Below, one piece after another: positions 21,869-33,900 of a DNA stretch of 64,000 bases (the stretch's first letter is position 1; every line of letters starts with the position of its first letter). Below the pieces are notes generated by a model, which was not told where the DNA came from, made no database searches, and saw only the letters and a list, made by a program, of their open reading frames with translations. The position numbers and the translations under genes were made by a program. The stretch is from positions 1-64,000 of the forward strand of contig NW_026251800.1 of the NCBI RefSeq assembly GCF_025024155.1, in the 5' to 3' direction. This DNA is from Gamsiella multidivaricata. Its lineage: Eukaryota; Mortierellomycota; Mortierellomycetes; Mortierellales; Mortierellaceae.

Positions 21869-24291
21869 CTAAATGTCCTCGACGATCCTGAGGGGGGGAA
21901 GGTTCTCATAGCAAATCCTGTAGATGACCGTCATCAATGGGAACTCGTGGCACAGATTCTTCTTTGACAGAATGTTGTACATGTCCTGAGCGGTGGACGT
22001 TCCTTGCAACTTCTGTCCGTTCAACATTTCCTGCTCCAATTGATCAAAGGACTTGCCGGTCGTAACGTGGGCCTCGGCAACCTTGCGGTTGCGACCACCC
22101 GCGCAGGTTGTGATCAAGTCAGCCACACCGCACGACTCGAAGAACGTTGAGTCCTTCACATCCTTATAGAACATCTGCGAAAACTTGCGCATCTCGTAAA
22201 GACCAATGCGAATGATGGCAGCCTTAGTGTTGTCACCAAGCCTAGCAAAAAGAAGAAGAGTAAAAGATGTGCACGGTTGAGTATATTTTCTCAGTAAGCG
22301 AACGCGCTGAACAACCAATCAAACATTCCCTGTCGTCCTTACTTGAGGCCATCGACCAATCCACCGCCAATTGCGATAATATTCTTGAGCGCGCCGCACA
22401 ACTCAACACCGACCACATCCTCGACAATGTTGACCCTGAACGTGGGCGTGTGGAAAATCTGCTTGAAGAGCTCGCCATCTTTCCGGTTCCTGTATCCAAT
22501 CGTAGTCTCACAGAAGCGCTCCTCTGCGACTTCACTCGCAATGTTGGCACCGCTTAGGACACAGGCACGGATGCCGAGGGAGTCCTGGATCCTGTCAGTG
22601 ATAAGACGGAAGCCGTCCTCGTTGACATCAATACCCTTGATCAGCGAGATAGCCTTGCAGTTGGGTTGAATCCTACCCTTGAGCTGCTTGCAGATACTTG
22701 CAACAAACTAGTAAGCAGCAGGAGGCACATGAAGGCATTCAATGGTTAGTGGCATGATACAGGAACGGGAAGATGAATTCGAAAAGGCTGTAGAGGGATG
22801 TAGCACGTGCAAAAGACGCGAGTGAGACAATTGAGGAACAGCGTATTTCTGGGTGTCCAGGCTGGCAGTGGTATGGTATCCGCATGCCATTCGGTCATGG
22901 GTGTTCATTGATCCGCAAGAAGTCAGTACAATGCGTCCTGAATATCCCGGTCAGGCCATGCCGTTAATCCAAAGCGACCGAATGTAATTCTGAGCCTGCA
23001 AATGAACGAGTTGACAAAATTCGACATCCGCATAAATTTGCAGAATACTCTCTTGCTCTTTTCCGACCGCCACTTTCTTATCAGCGCACCCACCACCTCC
23101 TGTTAACCATTTGGGAGCCTCTCAGCCCATATGCTCATTTGATAAGCATGTCCTGGATTAGAGGACATGGTGTGATTGCACCAACATGTGAAAAAGCTCG
23201 AGTTAAATGAAACTGACAGCAATCAGAACGTCTTTCCAAATCCGATGGTCAATTGCTTCTATCAGCAGAGACAACCTTATGTTTCTGTCTAGACCTGTAT
23301 TGCCAATCTTCCCATGACAGTTGCCAAAATCAGATATATAAAAAAATCCAAACGAAACCAGCGGGTCGTTCCAGTTGGTCCATGCTGGCGCTTGCTGCCG
23401 TATTTGTTGCCGCTGTATTGCTGAGCGTAAATAATGACTTTACCTGATGAGGAACAACAAAGACGAGCATAGTGGCATCACGACAAGTCTCGAGCAGATC
23501 AGGGCAGGCGATGATGTTCTCGGGCAATTGAATTCCAGGGAGGTATCTGTTTCGCAAGAGATAGCGAAAGCGAGGGATGGAGTTAGAGACTGACGCCATC
23601 AGAGACATGTCGACCTCGCGGGTAAAGATAAAGAGGGCGCCCACGTGTTTCCTTTTTGTCGAAATATGTCCAATTGACTGAATGCACGAGCATGCAGGGG
23701 AGCGAAGTAATGCCGGCGAGCCCCTGAGGGGCGATTTCCGTTCCTGGTCCCTTGATCCTGTATGCTACATGAATTTCGTAGCTGCAGAATGATGTTTCTT
23801 GTTGGTCGTCTGCACAATCTAGCCTGCTTGCGGTTGTGTGACATAATTGAGACCCTTCTTTGTTGTTGTTTTGTTGTTGTCGTTTGTGCTTTGTGCAATG
23901 ACAAGACGTATGTGTAGGTCGATATCGATCCGGATCGGCACACTCTTGACCCAAAAAAATTACTTTGGGGTAGAACAACAAAGAGCGAGAAGCACACTTA
24001 CTTGACGTTTTCATGCTTGGTATTGATGATCTCAGTCAGGTTCTGTCCATTGATCTTCTCCTCAAAAACCCACATCTTGACATTTCTGTCAAAGTGTTCG
24101 AACTTATTGACATTGCGACCGATAATCTTGGCGACGGCAGATCCCCTAGTGCAAAGAGTTTACAATTCCAATCGGTTACAATGGGTCGTTGAGACAATAT
24201 GAGGACATGCAGGTCAATTGAGCTCAAGTGGTAGCACGCCTTACCAGTTGCCTGATCCAATAAGGGCCACTTTTTCCATTGAGTGTTGCAT
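21869..24291 (-). CDS. GPD1: NAD-dependent glycerol-3-phosphate dehydrogenase
   Basis: Five exons (24291-24245, 24145-24002, 23546-23444, 22707-22343, 22241-21869) give 343 residues. The enzyme reduces dihydroxyacetone phosphate to glycerol 3-phosphate with NADH, feeding glycerol and lipid synthesis; in fungi it also serves osmotic balance. The N terminus has the Rossmann motif [69 protein letters not shown] (with the catalytic Lys) and [20 protein letters not shown] follow in the expected order. The length is close to animal GPD1 (about 350). Two introns are large for this window: 24001-23547 (455 bp) and 23443-22708 (736 bp), neither with a credible internal gene. A second in-frame ATG at 24279 would shorten it by four residues. 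Confidence 0.95.
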
Positions 24292-25260
24292 GTCTGTTTT
24301 TCTTTGTGTCTAGGGTGTATGAGGGGTGAGGCTGTTGGCGGTGTGCAGCTGAGATGAAGAATGGGAGGGAATCGCTTGATGAAGAAAAAAAAAATGGAAG
24401 TAATGCTCGATGACTTTTATAGCTGATCAGATCAGAAGAGGAATGAGATTCTTTTTTTGGAAGACACCTAAACCCAAAGCGGGGGCGGCAATAGAAATAG
24501 GCATCATATGCCATTTCCGCCAGCGCGTGTTTGTTGCGACATGGGTCGATGCACATGTGTCTGTCCGTGCCAAGTCCGCTGTGGGTGTGCTCGGACTCTT
24601 CTACTTAAACGTTTTCTCGCTGACTGATCTGTGTCCCCTCCGTCTAACGTCCATTCCATCCTTGTCCCTGGGCCCCCTCCTCTTCTCGCTCCTCGGTTCA
24701 CTAATTCACCCGCCCGTTGCCGTCCTTGCCTGTTTTCTATCCAACATGTACTTTTCTGTCTATCTCTCTATCCTCACATCTTGTCGCTCCGTCTTGACTG
24801 CATGCTTCAATTAATGCATACTACGCTCAAAAACACCTTAAATCTTCTCTTTGCCAATCAACTGCTTCGCCTGGCACCTCTAACACGCGCTCGTTCATGT
24901 CCACTCACCATTTCCCTCAATGTCAATCCTGAAACAGCCTTATCTTGAATCTATCCACTAGAAGCGAATGGGTCGCAGGACATTATGATATCCGGAGTTG
25001 ATCGAATCCTTTGGGAGCACTGTTAAATCCGTCGCTCGATGGTGAAAACCCATTGTTGAAGTACAGAAGAATAGACACAAATGAGTTTGCCACCAAAAAA
25101 GAAATAAATTGTGCGCATACGCAATTGAAACAGATGATCAGGGCGATTCCGATCCATGCCAGGCACAGGCGGTTGTTTTTTGTACCCCTGGATCTGTACC
25201 CCTCCTTCACACCACCTTGTTGCAAACAAAGTCCAGCTTCCCAATCGACGCCCCCTGGCC
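24292..25260. promoter_or_regulatory. Divergent promoter region, GPD / MMACHC
   Basis: These 969 bp separate two divergent start codons. The part near 24600-24780 is pyrimidine-rich on plus, a common feature of fungal promoters. Open frames in this stretch carry no recognisable protein features. No specific operator was identified. Confidence 0.45.
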
Positions 25261-26299
25261 ATGGCAAGCACAATGGAGCAAAAGCGAATCTTCCTCGCAT
25301 CGCTCCGTCGATCTCTGAGAGATCTCGGTCTCGACATCGTCCATCCCTTTGCAGCCCAAAGGTACAAAACTCACTCACAATAACACAAGCTCTTGAAACC
25401 GAGCGATCCCCTTATGGAACGTACCTAACTAACAGTATTTTTTCTTACAACGCAGCTACAATGCTACAACTCTGGGCCAAAAGAACCCAATGCACACGTT
25501 TGGTCAAACCTCGACCCTTTCCATCATTGTTGGCAGCAACCGCACGTTTTGGGGTCCCTTCCTCGCTCAGCACCACCCTGCCAACCTGAAGACCGAGGCT
25601 GAGAAAAAAGATCCCATGGATCATTACTGTGAAGGCAACATCCCTAAAGTCACCCTCCAGGCTCTTCAAGAGGCAGGCCTATACTCTGATATCGAGGGCC
25701 ATGAAGTCACTACGCCCTTCTCGGTCGCCTTTTCGCACTGGTATATCACTCAGCCGCCCGCAGGGACGCCGCCCCCAGGATCCAAGCCCACGGGATTTGT
25801 CGCTCCACCAGAGACTGTGCTCCCAATCCAACATGTGGCGCAGGCTGCAGGATTCGCATACTTCAACCCAATTGCGTTCCTAAATGTCCATCCGGTCTAC
25901 GGCCCTTGGTTCGGCATGCGTTCGATCATCATGGTCGACCTGCCCTACGATATCTCGGACAATGAACTGTTGCTGATAAAGGATGATGATTGCAACAAGA
26001 CTGGGACGTATTCGCGCGATTCCAAGCCGATTGAACATAACCCTGCTTTCTTGAGCTTATCGCCTGAGGAAGTCAAAGAGCAGAATGCTGCTTTGGAGAA
26101 AACAAAGACAGCCTTATTAACTAAGGGCTGGGATGCTCGCGACTGGAAAGAATGGGTCGCATTTCGACAGTCTTTGACGACGTACCGGCCAGACTGGCAA
26201 ACTTGGCGGTACTCCGATGACCAAATGCGGTATCATTACCAGAAGGAACTTGAGTTCTTGGAGCAGTGTGCGATAAAGTATCGGGAACAACAACAATAA
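25261..26299 (+). CDS. MMACHC-like cobalamin dealkylase/decyanase
   Basis: Two exons (25261-25361, 25456-26299) give 314 residues. MMACHC (the CblC protein) removes the upper ligand of cyano- or alkylcobalamin in the cytosol, so that cobalamin can serve B12-dependent methionine synthase and methylmalonyl-CoA mutase. Family features in order are a Leu-rich start leading to LGLDIVHPFAAQRYN, an FGQTSTLSIIVGSNRTFWGPF strand region, DPMDHYCEGNIPKV, LPIQHVAQAAGFAYFN, then VHPVYGPWFGMRSIIMVDL, and late DWKEWVAFRQSLTTYRP. Human MMACHC is 282 residues with the same order. Insertions sit around the PPAGTPPPGSKPTG loop. Dikarya generally lack B12 metabolism, so the gene itself points to an early-diverging fungus. 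AATAAA follows at 26334-26339. Its partners are not in this window. Confidence 0.88.
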
Positions 26300-26333
26300 C
26301 TGGAGTGAAGTGATTGCGAGCACTACATTTTAC

Positions 26334-26339
26334 AATAAA
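26334..26339 (+). terminator. Poly(A) signal of the MMACHC-like gene
   Basis: AATAAA lies 35 bp after the TAA at 26297-26299. Confidence 0.5.
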
Positions 26340-27985
26340 TATGGAGAGACAGATTACTTTTCAGCTACAAAGCGTGTTATTTTGGATTACATATTCTTGC
26401 TTTGTAAAAGAGACAAGGGGCCTTTTGACAGGAATGAAGAGTACAGGCGTCTCTGTAACGGATTGCCATTCCATACAGAAGTGGTTGCATTTTTAGAGCA
26501 AAAAAATTCAACACAGTCATATTTATGACCTGGGGTATGACGTGAAGGAATAAGGAAGGACTTTATTTTTCTCAAAGACGCATAGTGATAATGGGAAAGT
26601 GGCCCTCAGAAAGCCGTCAGCACTTCATGCAGATGAAAACGGGGACGACGGGCTTTATAAGTTTTCTTTTTCGTCTAGGGCAGTTGCTCATTTTGAACTC
26701 CAATAACAGCTGCCATGAATCATTGTGGAATGCTGATGAGTTGAGAGCCCAACTGTTGCACGTCCCGAATGTAACAAAAGCACGGTACATACACATCGAG
26801 CATGGAGCTGTTTAAAGACTGATGCGGACGAAATAATGCAGAGTGGATAAAGACAAGTCTTGAATAACGATCCTGAATGAATCGTTTCCATAAGTTCTAC
26901 AGTGGATTCGATGGAACACGCTCGCGCCATGATGGAACTGAAAGACATTTGTTTCGATGGAATCGGAAACATCATTGGCTAGCAAGGTGGATATGAGATA
27001 GATGAAAAGGTGATGCGCATAAAAAAAAAAAAAAAAACAGAGAACAAAAGAATGTAAGAATGTAGGAGTGTGAAAAATAATGACAATACTTCCCGCAATA
27101 AAAAGCACTAGAAAGGAGATACTATACCTTGATGTACCCGCCGACAGGCCAACAGACGTATATGAATATAGGAGGAGGAGTTGAAGTCTACATCGCACTC
27201 TCACCAAGCCCATCGAACCAATTGAAATGAGCACACAATAAACCAGAGCAGGGAACTGAAAACATAGCAGAACCAGAAAAACGAAATAAATAACTACAAA
27301 AAGCAAAACGAGGACATGACTAGAGTACAGAGTCAGAAGAAAACTTCGGTTAGCTTATTCAACGGATCCATGGTCAACTCCTTTGTCCCTGTAGTACCAA
27401 TAGAAACAAATAAAGTGATTGCTTTGACCCCTGCCAATATATTTTCAATAATAGCGACAACTTCGCTGCTGTATGTGATCCACTTAATTGACCTCCACCG
27501 CCTTCTGCACAAACAGAGATAATTATGAAAGGCCCACATCTTCAACCTTTCTCGCGCTCATTTCTATGCACTCTCTGCCTACTCCTTCCGCAAGTGCGCA
27601 CATTTATATCTCATTAGCCGCACCATGAGCGTCCCGACACTGATGTTCACGTTCCCGCGAATGCCATGCCAAATCACTACTGCTGTAACGCCTCTCCGTC
27701 AATATGATCAGGGGATGTTTTTTTAACAATGACCGGAGAAGACAAGTATTTACCCTTCAATGCCCTGCGAGAGATTGCTGTTTGCAAGGCGCTATTTATG
27801 AAGATTCGGGTCTTCACTAAGGTTTTGGAATTATTCTACTGCAAGTCGGGTTTATTGGATAGGCAGCGTATTAGCATTACAAAAAAAAAAGCGCTCAGAA
27901 GGATGTCCATCGCAAGGTGATCAAAGGATAGGAGGATCTGGTCGTTCAAAACAAATTAAAAAAAAAAAAAAAAGCTGAGCTCTCA

Positions 27986-28001
27986 GTGCTGTGCACAGCA
28001 C
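27986..28001. repeat. 16-bp perfect palindrome
   Basis: GTGCTGTGCACAGCAC equals its own reverse complement. It follows an A16 run by about 12 bp inside the gene-poor region. Confidence 0.85.
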
Positions 28002-28112
28002 ATGAACGATGGAGACACGATTTGAAGAGACATGCCATCGCAATCAATAGACGCTCATCTTGCCTTCTTCTGCTCTTTCCTCTCTTTTCTTCATTATTGT
28101 TCAATTTTCGCA

Positions 28113-28147
28113 TTTTTTTTTTTTTTTTTTTTTTGAAAAAAAAAAAA
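28113..28147. repeat. T22-G-A12 inverted homopolymer block
   Basis: Twenty-two T are followed by one G and twelve A, which can fold into a near-loopless hairpin. It may mark tail-to-tail decay of A-tailed insertions or polymerase slippage. Confidence 0.9.
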
Positions 28148-28258
28148 CAGCCTTAAGCTAAAGTTTATAGCGCGTTTTGGAGTAGACCAAAATGAACCAT
28201 GACTGTGTATGAACGTATTCAAAAAGTTAATTCGGGTCGGCCTTTTCGACAGCAGACT

Positions 28259-28588
28259 CTAGGAGTAATAGAGTAATAAAGAGACGGTGCCGAGACACTT
28301 TCTCCCGAACGAGTTTAAAAAATTGTAGCCAGCTAATAAATACGTACTATTAGAAGTATAAACGTCTACAGGTCCAACTCCGCAAGGAACGCCCTCGAAC
28401 GCCTTTTTATTCAGACTTTTCTCGTTGAATGCGACGGAGGGGACAGTCTCGGGTGGAAAGGCTTCATTGCGAGTTGCCCAATGCCCAGACAGGTATAATC
28501 CACTCGGAGAACACCCATCAACGAGTTGTGAATCTTTATCCCCATAAGGTTTGGTCCTCTTGCTGCTAGTTGCAGGTCTCTTCTTCAA
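28259..28588 (-). CDS. Doubtful small open frame (109 codons)
   Basis: The frame starts with an ATG and a basic patch (MKKRPATSSKRTKPYGDKD) and has no homology I recognise. Its composition is less biased than neighbouring open frames, and it carries short motifs such as SGLYLSGHWATRNEAFPPET that could be a fragment of a once longer protein. It may be real, a decayed fragment or chance. Confidence 0.15.
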   Translation of the reverse strand: MKKRPATSSKRTKPYGDKDSQLVDGCSPSGLYLSGHWATRNEAFPPETVPSVAFNEKSLNKKAFEGVPCGVGPVDVYTSNSTYLLAGYNFLNSFGRKCLGTVSLLLYYS

Positions 28589-29387
28589 CTCCTTCCTCGA
28601 TCAAGAGACAAAAAAGCACTAACCTTCAGGCACAGACATAACTTTAATTTAACAAGCACAGCAGATCGCTCTCTTTTTGCGCTTAGTCCAAGGCGTACTC
28701 CGCCTGTGATACGAACATTGGGAACTAACAAAATCATTGCGCGTTTTCCTGAATGTCAAATCCATGAACAGCAATACCATTTTTGCAGACGTCTGCTTGA
28801 CGTATGCTTGCACAAGTGCATGTTCATAATTACACATAAAAGGTAAGTGGCCCATTCTCGGGCGGCGAATGAATACAGATGAATTGGTCATTACCGAGCA
28901 CCCTGCTTTATTATGCTTCACGGACTCTCAGTTGCATAAACGGGCCATCGAATTCGTACTACTTGTTGCAGTTTATGACCACGGACACACAGCGCACTTT
29001 AGTGTCTCCTCAATTGGTCGATATCTGCTCTACTGTTGCCAGTTCATGCTTTGATGTTGAGGAAAGATGATCTCAAAGTCTTTTTCCATGGCTGCTCGGT
29101 AGGCGGATTTGTTGCATTGGAGGTGTGGCGTGCCACTACAAGTCGAACAGGAAATAATAAATACTAGAGGCCTTTTTATATGTTTCATGGGGCCGGCGCG
29201 GCTCAGCTGAAGAGCTTCTTGGCGTGTGAAGCCGGTTGCCAAGGTTCTGTGATCCGACGCTTAATCCCGTTAGGGTTCCCTGGGTATAGTCCTATGCCAG
29301 ATGATCATCTTGTTGCAACATCGCTATGAACGCTTGACTGCCACGAGCCAGTTTCCCCTGAGAATGATACTGTATCGGCATTTTTAA

Positions 29388-30120
29388 TTACGAGGACAAT
29401 TCGTGTAACCAACAGAGTTTCCTGGTCTCAGTAGTTCTTTCGGTAGCAATCCACTCCTCGAAGTCTGAGCAACTACCATCGCCATGACCATACTTCCCAC
29501 AGAAGTAACATTGGATTGAGTAGTATCGCTCAATGCCTGTTTCCAAATCAACCCACGCCTCGAATTCTGCGCAGTAATGTCCACAGTCTACATCATGACC
29601 ATGCTTCCCGCAAAAGGAACATATGTATGAATATAGGTCGTCCAATGCAGCTTCCACGATCCACTCGATGCAGGTTGGTATTGAGATCAGGCGAGTGTTC
29701 GAGTACATGGCATCGTCGCTGATTTTCACCAAGTCGTCGTATGAATAAATTTTCATCGCCTCGTGGTTGATGTATGAGTAAAGAGATATCTCGGATAGCT
29801 TGGTTGCCATTTCGCTAGTACCTTCAGAAAGGTCCAGCTGGCCACAGGATAAATTAAGAAGCTCGACCTTCGGGTCTAACTCTTGGTAGGCGATTACGGC
29901 GAAAGCGGATTGCTCTTTAATGACCCACCTCAAGGCCTGCTCAAGATCGAACGTGGTCGAGATGTATTGTGATCCTATACGACTTTTCGGTCCCCCCCAA
30001 CATGCTCATTGATCGACAGAGTTGCAGCGGGGTCGGTTGAGTATAGTCCTCTTGAAGGGTTATCATGTTCACGCAGAACATGATAGAGTAGGAATTGCTT
30101 TTTCCACGCTTGGTCATTGT
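29388..30120 (-). pseudogene. Zinc-knuckle protein gene broken by a frameshift in a 7-base homopolymer
   Basis: Two minus-strand frames abut. The downstream one (about 30003-29388) codes for about 200 residues. It ends with two zinc-knuckle-like motifs: CSFCGKHGHDVDCGHYC, and CYFCGKYGHGDGSC, which fits CX2CX4HX4C. The upstream frame (about 30120-29975) reads QFLLYHVLREHDNPSRGLYS and stops 17 bases past a run of seven G on minus (C run at 29992-29998 on plus). The downstream frame opens only just before that run, behind a TGA. So a one-base change in the run splits what looks like a single protein. The N-terminal part, with YISTTFDLEQALRW, loosely recalls ADP-ribosyltransferase-fold domains; this is weak inference. 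The true start was not found. A sequencing error in the run would make it a normal gene. Confidence 0.55.
30061..30085. repeat. 10-bp inverted repeat with 5-base loop
   Basis: TATCATGTTC and its exact reverse complement GAACATGATA are separated by five bases, inside the upstream frame of the broken zinc-knuckle gene. Confidence 0.8.
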
Positions 30121-30384
30121 TGCAATTGTAGTGAACTGGAGATATAATGACAAAGAAGGAATGAGTGGATGATGGTGGTAAGGAAGGAAATCGACTGTAA
30201 TTGGGGTTCAATGAATAAATTTTCATTTTCACATGGCTAATATTACAATCTATGGGGGTTTGAATGACTGTTGTAAAAAGTTGGGCAAAATCCAGGTCAA
30301 CCTTGCTGGCGATATCCATAAAAATCCAGCGCCACAAGTTTCTCCAGGGAACTCGATTGTTTCCTTATCCTGCAGTCCGTCCCG

Positions 30385-30726
30385 TTATGACTTGTTGCCT
30401 CGGAATCTGTTTCTCATATCCAGCTGTGGTTGACCAGTTGAGAAGGAGTTGTTGGCAACGGAGGTCGGGTTAGAAAGAAGTGGCCATGAATAGTCTTCAC
30501 GGTAGTACATAAGCGATACGGTAGCCTTTCAGGCTGCTTGCACGATTACCATTCCACGTCGGCACTCGAAAAAGCTCCTTTTGATGGCTGCGCACTCGGC
30601 CGGGACTCTGTATTCGTTCTCGGCCCGGAGACATTCCTGTGGAGTGAGTCCATCGACAAGCACGCAGTTAGACTTGAGAACGCATTCCACCAGCTCAGCC
30701 CGGAGTTCCTTGCAACTTGATGGCAT
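30385..30726 (-). CDS. PET191: Cytochrome c oxidase assembly factor COA5/PET191
   Basis: Two exons (30726-30550 and 30423-30385) give 71 residues, the family's usual size. The protein resides in the mitochondrial intermembrane space and is needed to assemble cytochrome c oxidase. It has the twin CX9C pattern: CKELRAELVEC early and CAAIKRSFFEC later, with further Cys in SNC and QEC between them. The second exon supplies the conserved end LDMRNRFRGNK, which shows that reading through the donor site after GRRGM-type sequence would be wrong. It diverges from the large gene at 30946 with only 219 bp between start codons. Confidence 0.92.
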
Positions 30727-30945
30727 GCTGTGTTCTGTGTTGTATAGAATTCCTTTGCTCACGTCGAGTCGTCGCTGGAGTGATTTGGTGCTGTGTAGAG
30801 TACAAGTAGCTGTTTCTCTTTGCCGAGTGCTCTCTTGTTTATTGCCCGACGAGGTCGTGACTGCAGGCAGGATAGATGTGTCGCTGCCAAAAGCGGACAG
30901 TAACAAACCTTCTCTCATTCCACTTCCGCGCCACGAACAACAGGA
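30727..30945. promoter_or_regulatory. Shared divergent promoter, COA5 / unidentified 1362-residue protein
   Basis: 219 bp lie between the divergent ATGs at 30726 (minus) and 30946 (plus). No TATA box is evident. Confidence 0.45.
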
Positions 30946-33900
30946 ATGGTACTAACTCACCTGTCAAGAACAGGGAGTGCTGCTATCCGCGTTAAGGTAC
31001 TTACGCCTGCTCGAGTACCTCAATGTGAACTGAGGCCGAGAAGAGGCAGACCAAGCTAATGCTTGTTCATATTCCACAGCTGGATCTAGAGGCGGCTTTA
31101 CTATCATGCTACAGGGGCCAGGATGCTGTCCAGGATTATCCCAGGTTCGTTTTTACGATCATAACTGGTTGTTTGATGAGATTGATGGGTACTGAGAGGA
31201 TTGATGAGACTCATGGCCCTCTTGGATGGCGCGGATAGATCGACAAAGCGACTCATGACACGGCTGATGCGCATCCTCGCTCTGGAACCAGATCGGTTCT
31301 TTGTTCGGCCCCTCATCCATGGATACATGTTCGATACCTGGTCATCACGTAAGTCCGACAGATGCGATTGACCTTTGCAAACCCCTCTACTTGATGAATT
31401 GTACCCCTCTTAAACGCCGATCGTTTTTATTCATCAGGAAAGTGCAGGGACGAGTTCCTGACATTGAACGCTTCTTGGCCAATAACCACGGACTCTTATC
31501 TGATGCTGGTGGAAGAGCTGGACCTCAAGGACGAATTACTGTCTGCACTTCTAACCATTTCGCTCGAGGAGAGAATACGCCTGGTCGATCTCATTCTGAA
31601 CTCGTCAACACTCTCTTCCGGATTGATGGCGGATCTATTTCTATGGACGACGGATTTGGTGACATCCAGTTATCACAGGAACAATGCCCAGCCTAAAGAA
31701 TGTGATGCACTGACAGATTTGTGGAGAAATCGAATCAAGGAGCAGGAGAGTTGCTGGCGACTCTTTCGTATGGCGCTCAGACGAATACTAAATCGGCTAT
31801 TTGTGCGCCTCGCTTGGAGAGGACCATCGCACGTGGCACATTGGAACATAGGCCAGGCTGCTCAACCAATATCGCGATTGCCAGGGCAAGGTCTGCAATC
31901 CAATGAGGCGGCCGATATCATTCAGGGATTCTTGATGGATTGCGTGCGTATCGCCATTCAGCATCCAGACAATAGCATTGACTTTATTCAAAGGCATCGC
32001 TGCGATATCGAACGTTGGAATAGCCTAATTCCAGGATTCTCAGACGTATTACCAGAGCAGCAGGATGCAGTAGGGCCATTGAAAAAAAGGCGCATCGAGG
32101 TATGTCAGCGTATCTGAGAATCTTTCCTGTTAGGCTTCATTTTAGGAATGAGGTTACTGACAGGGCCACTGATGGTTTTTCTGAACAGGCCCTACCCAAG
32201 TTGACTAGAGCGGACAGGCTGCAGACGAGGTACTTGTGTAACCGTTCTCAACCAGAAGTAATAGTGCAAAGCCTAGCTATTACTAACCCCTCGATTTGAT
32301 CGTTTCCTTGTAGAATGCGAGAGGACGTGGCCCTTCTCAAAAATAATCCTGATGTACAGCATGGGTTACAGGAACATATCTCGGACATCACCTCGGAAAA
32401 TGGACACCGCAGGGCATTCATTAGCGTTTGCAAAACTATTCGGCGACATCAGGATCTACCAGAAATACCGCCTAATGTTATCGCCAGGCGTGCGTTCGAC
32501 GTACCACAGTGTAACCTGAGTGAAGATGACGAACTACAACAACAAATTGCATGGGTCGAGTCGACAATCCAGCAACGGCTGCCCGGTTGGCGCTCATGCG
32601 TGAAGTTGAAGCTTCAGTTCTTTGCGGTCTTTGAAGAATCGTAAGATGTTTATTATGGATATGGTTTGTACAGTTTGCTCTGTAATGATCTGAAATTGGC
32701 TGTTGACTCTAACTCATTTTCACACTGACATATAGGGCTATCAACGCAGGATTTGCAGACCTCATTTGCGCATGCGACTTGCATTGGGAACTTTGCACAG
32801 TGCTGTGCAGATATTTAAGGAGGCATCGAACGGATCCAGCAAGGTTGTCATTTGAAACATTCCAGATGGGTTGCGAACTACTGCTGGCCGTTTTTTCAAA
32901 GAAAGAGCAGCTGCAGTGTCAGTTGAGAGATTATCTGTATATGAAGTCGAGGTAGGGCTGACTCTTGGCATAGATTCATCCGAAGCAGAACTTTGTAAGT
33001 AGAATTAACAAACATTTTCATTTCTGTCCTCTCGTAGACTCATTTGCAAGAATGTAAATGACCCATTGTTTGGTTCCTGGGAGCTTTGGAGACTGAATAT
33101 CGACATTCAACTCATCGCAACGCTCAATCAACTCGTCGCCACCAAGAGTTCAACAGTTCCCCAAAGTACTATCGAGGCGCTAATCAAGGTAACTATCGCT
33201 TGGGATCTGACACTCTGTCGCGCGAGGCCCAATAGCAAAGCTAATACAGTTTTGAGTATAGATCTCCTTGATAGCCCCGTATCAAGTCATCGCAAAGATC
33301 GTTCATAATGCGTTTGTCAATCGCGGTCAATGTTCTATCCTCATCCAATTACTCGTCAATAGTGGGCAGTTACCTTGGCTGCGCACTGATTCAAAGGCGC
33401 CAACGCTACTTGTTAGCGTCATTCACGATATCCTCTGTGAGCCGGACTCAGAAATAACAGTGTATAATCAAGACCAACATCGCAATTTCGTCGACTTTGT
33501 CCTAAAGGCCACCTCTACAGAGAACCGTCACGGGCAAGTGGTGATCAATCCAACAGAGTTCTTGGTGGGATGTGCGGCTCCGTTACTGGCGCGAATGATC
33601 GGAGGGGAGAAGAGTACTTTCTTCCGGTCTGTGACAGGGATCTTGATGAAGATGTACGGGTGGAAATCGACGGCATTATTAGTCAATGGCGATTGGTTTG
33701 ACCATCAGATTCATTTGCGGATCCTCCTTCAGCTTCTACAGTTGCGGACCATGGAGAGTGCTTGGACTGCGGATCAAATCGATAGCCGATTTCAAGTTCC
33801 AGGCAGTGGAAGGCAAGGATTTGAGCACAAGGGACGAGGTGGTGGCGAACATATGGAGGACGTATCAGGACTTTGTGAACGCCTTGTTTCAAGAATGTCT

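Larger units (their letters stand above)
26300..29387. other. Gene-poor 3-kb region with A/T runs
   Basis: No gene is well supported. The region is AT-rich with A-runs at about 27020-27035 and 27958-27973 and a T22-G-A12 block at 28113-28147. It also has a 16-bp perfect palindrome (27986-28001) and several scattered open frames, such as minus 26812-27306 and minus 28259-28588. The frames have no conserved motifs and atypical composition. The density of homopolymer runs suggests old, decayed insertions, but no terminal repeats or coding remnants of a named transposon were seen. Confidence 0.5.

Noticed and set aside
26812..27306. 164-codon hydrophobic open frame on minus
   Set aside because: AT-rich DNA with a long T-run yields Phe/Leu/Ile by chance; no conserved motif or plausible promoter.
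29189..29260. tRNA-like stretch with a GCTCAGCTG D-arm-like motif
   Set aside because: The ends do not pair as an acceptor stem and the T-arm is the wrong length.
30529..30549. Read-through end of COA5 after the first exon
   Set aside because: A spliced second exon at 30423-30385 supplies the conserved family C terminus, so the read-through is intronic.
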